Shown: in pieces, positions 40,613-52,600 of the stretch | Layout: each line of letters starts with the position of its first letter | Position numbering within the stretch: the first letter of the stretch is position 1 | Assembly (NCBI GenBank): GCA_017441585.1 | Contig: JAFRWW010000009.1 | Coordinates: 212,553-276,552, forward strand | Direction of reading: 5' to 3' | Length of the DNA: 64,000 bases | From: Lachnospiraceae bacterium | GTDB lineage: Bacteria; Bacillota; Clostridia; Lachnospirales; Lachnospiraceae | Program-made: the position numbers and the translations under genes | Notes under the pieces: generated by a model | Told to the model about the DNA's origin: nothing | Seen by the model: only the letters and a program-made list of their open reading frames with translations | Database searches by the model: none

Positions 40613-43600
40613 TCATTCCACAGGTGACATTTCCTTCTTTTTCATTATGGTTGCGGTTTTCTCCTTTTTGGAGGTACCCTTTTTGTCATCCTCTTTTGAG
40701 GATTCCTTTTGGTCGGAGCCTGAGCTTTCCAGCTCACCTGCCTTGGAGACGGTGCTTCTGGAGTCATAGCTCTTAGTTTCACCGCCCTTGGACTCACCGC
40801 TCTTTGAATCTCCACCGTTGGATTCGCCACTCTTGGACTCGCCGCCCGCTGCCGGTGAATCGGGCGTTGCGGAAGATGAGGAGGTATCGGACTTATCCGA
40901 AGATGAGGTATCCTCGTCCTTTTGCACGTCCGTGGTCTCCGAAGGCTTCTCGGAATCCTTTTCCATATCGCCGGCCAGATCCTCATGATCCTCTACCTCC
41001 ACAGTCTCTTCGATTCCGGAGGCTTCCTCTGCGATCTCATCTTCCACGTCTTCCATTTCGGCGCTTATCTCATTTTCGGATACCGTCTTTTCCTCCTGAT
41101 GGCCCAGGATGTTATCCTCGGCCTCAGTATCGGTCATGACTGAATCCTGACTAAACCAGCTGGCGGCCTCGGCACGTGTCATGTAATCAGACTTAGTGCC
41201 CAGTATATAATGCTTGGCATCGCCTTCACCTTCGGTATTTCTGTACCAGAGAACACGCCTTAAGGAGTGATAATCCTTATCGGTCACAGTCTGTACCAGC
41301 ACGCTGTCGGTGGCGATATAGTCTATGGCGTTCACGCTGGAATCGGTCTTTTGCAGATCGGGAAGCACCAGCCTTACCTTTGCACTCTTTTCACCGGCCT
41401 CATAGGTCATGTATGAGTGGAACTTAAGATCGGTGATCCATGTGTGCTCGATATCCTCGATGGCTATCCTCTGCTCGCCTGTGGTCTCACCGTCAAAGTG
41501 TCCCACATAGGTCGCATCATCGCCTTTTGTTATGGAGCATCCGGGAATGGTATGGGTATCATCGCTCTCGCTTTCGTAGCCGTCATACTTATCGTCCACT
41601 TTTTTGTCACGACTCTTAACAGTGGCATTCTTGATAGACTCGATGTATACGTCATAACCGCCGGCCTTCTCATTTTTGCACAGATACAGTCCGTACATGG
41701 GAGTGATCTTCTTAGTGGGATCCTCGGAGTCTGCCGTGGAGGTCAGCTTCACGTCGAAAGCGTAGCCCTTTGCATTATAATCCGCCTCAAAGCCTATGGC
41801 CACCTGCTCAAAGGTGCCGGTGAAGTCACTCTTCTTTTCATCGGAAAGCTCGCTGCCGTTATAATAGCGCACATGAGGCTCCACGGGATATACACTCTTA
41901 AGTGTGAGGGAATCTCCGAGCACCACATCGTCAAGCACTACCTTCGGTATGCGGAACCAGTAGTAATCCACCGTATCACGCTCTGGCAGATCCTCATCGG
42001 TCCATGCCGATGATATCTTATTAGTCTTGGAAGCCATGAAGGCCAGCTTGATCCACTTGCCCGCATACTCACCGGGATATGCCTCATAATCCGTGAGGTT
42101 AAGGTTGTAGGAAGCGGCGTTTGCCTTGCCATCCATGACGGCGGGAGTTTCCTTTGTGAAGATGGTGTTTCGTGCACCGCTGTTCCAGTAACCATCAGGG
42201 TTCACATCGGAAGCGTCTCCGCCTTCATATCTTTCCTTATCAGAGCCTGCTCCTGTAGCTGTCACGCCGTCCGCAGGATCATCAAAGATTGCGGCTGCCA
42301 TGTTAAGTGTGACTGTGTCGGCACCCTCTGCATCGTAATTGTCTGCATTGGTTACCTTGAAGGTCACACCCTTGTTATAGGTCTCGTAGGTTACTGTGTG
42401 ATCGTAATCCACATCCTCTGTAGCTATCACGCCCGTAAGTGTCTCATGATAGCTCGAATCCTCATATGAGGTCATGGTGGAAGGATCCACGCTTATGTAG
42501 TCACCCAGGGCGTTATCATCCGACTGGATCACGGGAGTATTCAGTCTAGTGAAGAGGAGCTTTTCAAATACGTTACTTTCGTTACCGTCGTTGTAAACCT
42601 CCGCCGTCTTCTTTGCTATAGGCTGTACGGTGAAGCCAAGGGTATGTCCGCCATCAAACTCGGAGAGATTGATGATAGCGTAGTACTGGCTCTCACTCTC
42701 AGGGTTCACGCCGCTGACCATAGGATCGAGAGTCGTGCTGCCTGCCTCCGGCGTAAATACGGGCTTTTCATTTACCGCGATCGGATAGTAATGGGTGTTA
42801 GGCTCGGTCACGGGATTGCCGTCAGCGTCCTTAAGATCCACCACCTTTATGAGATAGCCTGCCAGGTCATCCAGCTGATAAGGATCAGTTATCTGGTCCC
42901 AGATCACCTTATAATCCAGATCATCGCTTACGAATCCGCCGGTATCATCGGTATTCAGGCTCGCATCGATTATGGATACGGTATCCAGCTTCAGAGTCAC
43001 CTTGAACTCTTCACGCACTGCCGTGTGAGGCAGGATGTAGGTGCGGTCGTACCTGTTCAAAGTACCCACTCTGGTGACATGAAGCCTTAAGTTCTTATAA
43101 TTCCAGTTGCCCTGACTGTCGGTGAAGGTATACTCTCTTGCCTTGACGCCATTGACCTCGGCCATGGGCACGTTATCCTGAGATACCGTATCACCGAAGA
43201 GCTGTACATTATACTCGGCACCTTCGTATAAAGGATCATCGGGAGATGCATCCTGATCCCAGTAGAAGGTAAAGGAGTCATGTCCGTTCTCCGTGGTCTT
43301 GACGTAATTCTCGCTGATGGTAGGTGCCTGCTGCACTCGCTGGATGTCATTGTAGAATACCTTCACATCAAAATCGAAGGGATCTTCTGAAGCCGAGCCG
43401 GTATAAGAGAATTCCAAATACCCCCTGAACGACTTAAACTCTATGTTTTTAAAAGTACCTGACGCATCCTTTATCACATTCTGAGTCTGGAAGATAAAAT
43501 CACAGGAGCCTCTTACTGTGGGATCATTGTAATATCTTACCCTTCCCTTCTGATTACCGACAATCGAACCATCAGAAGAAAAGTCCAGATTATTCTTCAT

Positions 43601-46600
43601 ATCAATTTCATCATCCAGATATACCATCTGATTATTGTACTTCTTTACCCTGCCATATATATTATCATTTTCATCTGTCACATAATAACTTCCTTCTCTG
43701 TACTTGACGGTAAATTTCTCTCCATTTTTATTTGTAACCGTGATGAGATAGGTCATCGGCAGAATTTTAGGAGATAGATTTGAGTTCAGGTTATATCTGT
43801 ATGTATAGTTAGTATTATTCTGGGTTTTTTCTTCTCTATAGGAAACATCCTTTATAGAATAAAGATCATAACCACCTGAAAGATCCCTAAGATCATCCCT
43901 TGCATCCCCATAATCACTGTACTCATAATCAATGCTCCTTATCTGATAGTTGGCATCATAAGATATAGTACCTTCTGACCTGTCTGGCTGAATGCCTTTA
44001 CACTCAAGAGAAGAATTATAATATATATCATATGTACCATCCGCATTTTTCCAAAGAACATATCCCGGTCTTAAAGAACCCGAATCATATATACTCCTTG
44101 CTGTGATCTCTCCTGTCGTTCCGTCAATATAGCTTTCATCCACAAGCTGCTGGACATCCGACAGAGAATTCAGTTCAACGCCACGTTCCACATAATGTCC
44201 CATCTGTAGCATGTCATCCTGGGATGCATATATGTATGACCTGACTTCAAAATCACGTTCGATGATATCATCGGGCAGGTCGCCCAGACCGATGTTAAAG
44301 TATGTGTACTGTTGAAGATGTCTGTTGGCAGTATGAAGTACACCATGACTGTATACAACAGGCACTCCAAGATCTTCATCAAAAGCCTCAAGCTCACCAT
44401 TTATATAGAAATCCGTATCAAGCACCATAGCCTCAATATTGTATTCAAGGTTATTACCGGTAGTACCTTTAAAACCGGAAAACCTTCCTGAATAAATATA
44501 TTTTTCCTGCATATGCTCCGCGGTGAAAAGGAAAGTTCCGGATTTCTGATAATCTGCCGAATCCGCCATATTAGTCTGGTCTTTTGACATGGCAGTGCCC
44601 TCGGTAAAATAGTTTCCGGTATAAACACCGCCCTGAAGAATAAACGGAGCAGATGTGCTTCTCCCGTCAGATACCATGATGTATACATTTCTGACCTTAT
44701 TCTTTACAGTGTTATCAGTGGGGTCCGAATAATCATATACAAAATCATTGTTAAAATAGATCCTTACGTATTTAAGATAACTCTCATAGCCCACATAATC
44801 CTCGGGATTTTCAAGAACAGCAACCATCCTGTTATTGCCGGTGTATTCGAAGTGATACACCGGAGTAGGAAGTACATCAGACGCCGTCCATGTAGCAGCC
44901 CCCCAGTCAGAGTCAAATTTAGTCGCACCCGACATATTTTCATTCAATATATGATAGGGGCTTATTGCCTTAACTTCCAATCTAAGACTTCTGGCGCCCC
45001 ATGATTCATCCCATTCAGGAACTATATTCATGATATCATCTATCATGAAATACGATACTACGACCTCATCATTGCCATCTGTTGTGCACAGAGCAGAAGA
45101 AACTCTCATGACATCCGTACTTCCACGAACCTCCTCGACGCCGTTCACCTTACTCAGTAATGAAACCTTAACTTCATAAGCTGCAGCTCCATCTATCTTA
45201 TTCCACATGAACTTGTATCGTCCATTTTTATTTTCCTTCTTAAACCAACTGGGCGCAGGCAGCTGCTTGTAGTCCTTCTCTTCACTGCTGAAAAGAGTAG
45301 ATTCAAACTGAGGATCGAATTCCTTAAAGAAACTTATTCTCTCACTATCATACCAACCGGGCGAAACTGTCGGATCATCATACACGCCATAGTATACGCT
45401 TTCATCCTCCGCATACGTATCAGACATAGGATCTGATTTCGTAATAGTGATTGCCTTATCATAACCGACCGGTGCCCATTCAGGGATAAGCGTTATATTA
45501 TCGCCCTTTCTCTGCGTCTCATCACTTTTTACCAGCTTTGTTATACGTTTGTTTCCGGTGCTCTCAAATGATACCGAAGGATAGTATGGCAGCTTCACTG
45601 CCTCATCCTTTCCTTCAGGTATCCAACCGAAGCCGTTCACGTACACCCGATCCTGCCTGCTGTTAATATTGTTTGCATGGCTTTGAAGATACAGTGTTAC
45701 CCCCGTAATCCTGCCCATCTCCTTTTTGTTTTCGCCGTTCTCATCTCCATCGCTCATTTCCGGTACATCCACCTGTATCGGATGCCGTGAATTAACCCTG
45801 TCTGTCTCCCCTTCCGTATATGCGGAATTACCGTCTTCATCCGTAAATACAGCATAATAAGAGAAGAAATATCCATCTCTGTTCAAATTACTCGCTTCAA
45901 TGTCATTTTGTCTGGTGGCATAGACGACAATAGACTTCATCTTATCGGCGTCTTCTCTGAAATATGTCGCATCCAGGCTGTACTGTGCCCAATATGCATA
46001 TTTTGCCGTATTCATATAGAAGGCGTCCCTGTCCGCTAACGGAATCTTATCAACATCCCTGAGCAGGAACATACTGCCAGTATTATCTACTCTCTGATCA
46101 GTCATTCCCGTAGTGGATTGATCCGGCTTGGATCTTACACTCCATACCATGGCGCCATTTCCGGCGATATCAAAGCCGACACCATATTTTTCACATAAGA
46201 GCTCATCATATGAATCACAGCTGTGAACGCCTTCATCAGCATCCACCCACTCAAAGCCTCTGAAATATACACGATTCTCCGATTTCGGGGTCACATACAG
46301 TGTGATATGCTCAACAGTTCCATATCCGCTGACATCAAGCTCCACCCTGCCGGATTCCAATGTGTTAGACGCATTGCAGACAGGTGCTGTAGCCTTAAAG
46401 CTTCCTTCGGAGGCTTTAACATCTGCTGAGACCTCATACCGCTTTATAGTAGACGCATTATCATAATTATTGTTAAACAAATAGATGACAAAACTGCTCA
46501 TTTCATCATGGACAGCCGCATAATCCACATCTATATCAAAAATGAACGGTTTGCCGCTGTCACCGTTTTGTGTGGCAAATACATTCAGTACGGAATCCGT

Positions 46601-49600
46601 CACTGGCTCAAGAAAATCAGTCACCATGGATCCATATTGGGTGTTGTTTACGCTGCTTAAAGGAGTAAAAGTAAAATAGACCCCCGAAGCGACTTCCTCA
46701 TGATCATTGTTTCCAACATAAAAGTTATTATATGTAAGCTTAGCATCGATTTTTTTTGCAACCGGCAACAGAGCTCCCCTGTAATCAAGCATGGAATTCT
46801 TAGTGATCACAGGATAAAACCTATGTCCGAGAGAATTGATCAACTTCTTGGTATTTGCCGAGTAAGAAAAACAATTCGTTGTGCTGTAATCCCGGCAGTT
46901 ATCACAGAAAATTCCTGAGCCGGCGCCATCAAATGCAAACATTTTCTCACTGGTTGCACTGTATCCGTTATTATTACCGGTTCCGGCCACCTGATAAAAA
47001 TTACCCGTGTTTACGCAATCTGTCAGATAAGCACCAAAATTTCCATTCGTGCCGGCAGCAAATTCGCTTAAAAAACCTGATCCTCCTGCAGGAGCTACTA
47101 TATCACCATGATTATAGCATCCCTCAAAATAACTTTCGGAACTAGGTGCTGCAATATACTGGGTAAATCCCGCTGCCTTACCTGTGATAGAGCGAATCCT
47201 GCCGTAGTTGATACAGTTCTTATAACTTATATTATTATACGTCACATCAGAACACATACCTGCAGCTCTGTAGGTGCAGGTTACATCACCATAATTGCGG
47301 CAATCAGACACGAGATAACTCATATTGGTTTTCTGACCTATATAACCCACCAGGCCGCCCACGGGAGAATGACCATTCATTCTGCTGGTGATATCAGCAT
47401 GGTTATCAAGATATACAAGATCAGTGGGTGATGTAGACACGCCTATAATACCACCATTACCGGACAGATTGTCCGATCCTCTGGTCTCCACAACCCAACT
47501 GTCTCCCGTAGTTGTATGTATATCCTTTGTCCCGGATACAACGCCATCATCGAAATTATATCCTACGATACCACCGGTTATGGATGTAAAGGCACTGATC
47601 TCAACTCTGTCCTTCGAAACAGGATAATTATCACACTCTGTCACTTGTCCGTGATTCTCACCCGACACACCTCCAACATAAGAATATGAAGCTGTATCAT
47701 ATGGGTTCTTGATAAGCTGGATCTCAAGTTCAGGTACACCCTTATTGCAAGGGTCACATCCATCAGGTGTAAGCGTACCATCCTCGTATTCGATCCGGCC
47801 GCCATAGATTTTCGTCATAGACAATCCATTGCCTTCACGATCCAGATTGATGCTGTCATCTATCACTCCCACAAGCGAGTGCGACAAAGCCGCATTATAT
47901 CCATTGATCCCGGCAATTCCTCCGATCCTGGCAATTGCCGAACCGGCACCCTCAGCCTTAAGCGTTCCATCAAATGTACAACCATCGACAGTAGGAACTC
48001 TACCTGTCTTACCAACTTTGCTCTTGTCCGTGTAACCGTTTACGCCGGTCACTCCACCATAACCTATATCGACGTCTCCCAGATCGCCTATGATCTCACC
48101 CTTCACGGAAACATATCTGATATCGCCGCGGTTAACGCCCGTTACTCCACCCATGTTTGCAAGAGAGGTCTCATCCAGATATTCTCTTATATATATGATA
48201 GATGAGGGGATGCTTGCGTCGGTGTCATCGACTTTAACCAAGGCGCTTCCCTCAATAATGCCTTCATTTATTCCGGCTACGCCGCCGACTGCCGCTCTGT
48301 TCACCTTTGAGAAGGTCTCGGTGCCCTCGGTGGACTGGCCGGCCGCCAGAGTGATCTCACCTTCTTTGCCGTCTTCCTTCTTATTTATTCCGGCAAAGAT
48401 TCCCACTGCGCTGTCTTTATTACTGTTCTTAGTATTTGATACCTCCACGTATCTGACTTCGCAGGAATCTATTTTTGCATAGTTTACGGCTACCACGCCG
48501 CCTGCATATTTCTTAGCCTCAAAGGCAAGCTTCTCATAATTGTTAACATCGGGAGTATCGAGAGAAACTCGGTTCTGATAATCCTCATCCTCATAGAACA
48601 TTTCGCCGATCTTATACTCTTCGCCGCTGCCTTTTTCTGCTTCTTCCTCAAAGAAGTCTGGAGAGTAGACGCCGCACTCTTTTATGAGGCCGATCTGTTC
48701 CTTGGTGCTGCTGTCATCATCATCTTCATCGGCGTCATTCACCGCGGCTATACCTCCGGCATAGCCTTCGTTTGATATTACTTCACCGATGTTTACACAA
48801 TACTCGATGGTACTCTTGTTCTGTGCGGTGATGCCGCCTGCATTTCCTTCATTGGATGCGGTGACCACGCCGTCGTTCATACAGTAGCGGATGACTGCTG
48901 TGGCTGCGTTGTCTCCGACTATTCCGCCGGCGTTGCCGTTAGTGGCCGTGATATCGGCTTCATTTTTATAAAATGATATGGCTGCGGGATCGCCGTGTTC
49001 GTCCTTGATCACGCTCCTATTAACACCCATGACGCCGCCTGCATTTTTGTATCCCTTTACGCTGCCGGTTATGATCACGGGATGATCGCGGTCAATTTTT
49101 TGGCCGCCGTTTGCGCTGATAGCGTCAGCATCGGGAGCGATGAGGCCCATGTTTACGCCTACGATACCGCCGGCGCAGCTGCCCTCGGACCTTACGTTCA
49201 CATCCTTGATCTCTTCTGCCGTGTAGATGCGGCCCATCTCACAGTTGACTGCGGCATAAACTCCGGCCACGCCGTATTTATCTTCGCCTTCGCCAAAGCC
49301 CTTACGGTTGATGTAGCCTGACACTATCTCGGGCTTTTCCATGGTAACCGCGTAGATATAGCCTCTGTTCTCCGCTACCAGTCCGCCTACCATGTTTTTG
49401 CCGGTGATGGTCTTTTTAACCAGTCGGCAGTTCTTTATGATACCGTAGTGATCTTCCTCATCTGCCTTAACGGCGGGCACGAAGTCATTCAGTCCGGCCA
49501 GACCGCCTACATACTGGTATGCGGCTGAACCGAAGTTTGACACGTCACAGTTTATGATCTTGCCTTCATTGACCTCTGTCATACCTCCTCTGTAGGTTCC

Positions 49601-52600
49601 CTCACTGGTGACGGAGCCCGAAGGTGCATTGGAGCAGTTATCGATGGTGGTGTTCTTTTCCACCTTGCCCAGAATACCGCCGGCGTAAGCATAGGTGTAT
49701 TTGTAATCCTCGCCTGCGAAATCCGTTTTCCTGTACTTTCCTTCCATGGTGAACTGCTCTTCGGGATTCTCGATGGCATATCTGGCCACCACGGGGGTAG
49801 CGTTCTTTGCATTTTTGATATAGAGCTTGGTATCCGAATCGTTATATCCCATGACGCCGCCCACGCATACGTCCGAGGTGATGCGGCCCAGATTAGAGGA
49901 TATAATGACCTCGTCGGAATCACCGGTTATGTACATGACCGACTCGGCGATGTCTGAATCCGAGATGACCGCATGTCCGTCTTCATCCTTAAGATTATTC
50001 TTAAGGTCGTCCATGAGGGCCACCTTTTCGGTGAGCATCCTGCGGCGCTTATCATCATCGGTATAAGCGTCTGGATATCTTTCGTCTATCTCTTCCATGG
50101 TCCTTAAGATGGACTCGGGGATCTCATTAAAGGCGTCGGGATCTGTATTGAACAGAGCGTTATATCCCACGAATCCGCCTGTGAATGCGTGGGTTCCCTT
50201 GATCTGGCCCAGGAAGTTATTTGTCTCAAAGAGACCGTATATCCTCGTATCTTTGCTATCGGTAATAATATCTTTAAAGATGTCGCTCTTGACATTTACC
50301 AGGTTGCCGCCCACGTTTCCACCGACAAAGTAAGCGCCGGTGATCTCATTTGGATTTGAATAAACCGCACGAGGAACATAGGTGGTGATATCCCTCTCAT
50401 TTCCTTCACCATCTGCCACAGTCATAGGTTTTTGTTCTTCCATATCCATCAGCATGGCCATGGATACGTTAAGTCCGGCGTAACCGCCGACGAAGTAACC
50501 CTTATCGGGATGTGCCAGCACGTGTCCGCCTGCGACCTCATAATTTTCCACGATGGCGTCCACTGCGTTATAGCCTACGATACCGCCCACGTAATTACAG
50601 CCGGTAACGTATACAGCCGCTCTTAAAGTAGGACCATTAGCACCTTTCTTGTTGCCTACATCTTTCGATGAACCAACACAGGCATCATCTATCTCTTTTT
50701 GCGATGCATATCTGTCAGTGGTGCCGATGACTCCGTTATTATAACCGGAGATACCGCCCACGTAATCGCCGCAGTACTTGCCGTCTGCCACTTTGTCAAA
50801 GACAGCGTTGGCCACATCCGGATCTATGTCTGAATTACAGTTATATATCCAGCCTGCATTAAATCCGGTGATACCGCCTGCGTATTCCTTGGTGGCTATA
50901 ACCACGCCCTTATTGGTCCATTCCCTTACGGAAACGCCCATATCAGGCTTCGTATTGGGAACCAGAAGTAGCTTCTTTCCGTTAGAATCTGTCAGGGTCT
51001 CGATGACTTCGGGATCCTTCTTTCCAGAAGAGGTAATCTCGTCGCTAAGGAGATCTTCGGCCGATGCGTTTACGCCGGTGATACCGCCCACGTAATACTC
51101 TCCGACTACGTTGTTCGTATTGACGGGAACCACGCCACCCTCTATGGAGGTACCGTCCGCAGGTCCTATGTTCATGCCCACGATACCGCCCACATATTTG
51201 TAACCGAAGACATAACCCTTAGGTCTGCCCTGGATCTCGGAGGTACAGTTGCTGATGGAACTGAATCTGTTATAACCGATGATACCGCCCACATATACGC
51301 CGTAGAGCTTATCCTCCAGTCTGCCCGCAGTAAGGTACTGGGGTGCGCTGGCGCAGTTGGTCACCTTGATGTCGACTTCTTCGTCCGCATCTCTGTCATC
51401 GTAGAGATATCCGGCTATACCGCCGATGTATCTGGAGTATTCTCTCTTTTCCTCATCATCAGTGATACTGTCGGGGATAACGCCTCCTACCATACCTTCA
51501 TTGGTACAATCATTGATGGTTATCTTCTTTCTGCCTGTATTCCATGCGGAATCGGCTATATACTGTCCGAGGGCCTCAGGCTTTTCTCCATCAAAGCTGT
51601 TCCGGCTCATTCCCACGATGCCGCCCACGGCCATCTCGCCGTTTACCTTTCCTTTGTTGAAAAGGCCTTCGATGACGGTCTCGTTATCCGTCAAAGGCAG
51701 TTCCATACCCATGATGCCGCCCACGTTCTTAACGCCGGTGACCTGTGTCTTATCATCTGTATTTTCAAGGGTCAGATTCTTAACCGTGGAGGGATCCGCG
51801 GTGATATTGATACCGGTAAAGGCGCCTACATATTTTTCGCCGGTCACAGTGACCTCGTCCATGGTCAGGTTGGTCATGCTGCCCTGATTTACCAGCACGA
51901 AGCCTGTGGCGGGATCCGTTACTGCCTTATAGCTGTCACCCTCTTTGGTCTGGGTGGTATTTACCGCGAATGTATCATTAGCCTCCTGGGATATGGTGAA
52001 GTTCTTAAGGCTGTAGGTCTCCTCCACCAGATCGCTCATGGCGTTTTTCTTCTTTGTGCCGTCTATGGTATCCCTGGTCCTTAAGGTCTTAAAGGAAGGA
52101 AATTCGCTGGCCGTACGGTCAGCCACCGTTATCTTGAGGGAAGGATTGGATTCCACCAGATTGCCTGCTTCGGTAAACTCCTGCCAGCTGATGTCGCGGT
52201 CCAGTGCAAAGGTGAGCTGTCTCTTATTCTCACCTGCCACGGAGTCCGCGAGATATGCTTCCACATCCTGGGTGATGATGATATCGGGATCCTCCACATA
52301 TCTGATGTTGTAAAGGTGTCTGGCGTTTCGGATCTTGTAATTATAAGAGTTCTCATCCTTCTTATGAGTCTTCTTTATAAAGCCGGTGTCAAAACCAAGG
52401 ACTGAATATTTTTCCTCATAGAATACAGGATTCTCCGTATTTGACTTAACAGGAACGGTATCCGCGTAGGTAAAGGCCGACGCCTTGACCGTACACTTTA
52501 TATTGTCAGCGCTCTGTCCGAATCTGAAGAAGCTGTAGGTATCCTTGAAGGCGTTTTCGGCGCTGTCATAGGTCATATTGTAAATGTGGCTGTAGCCATT

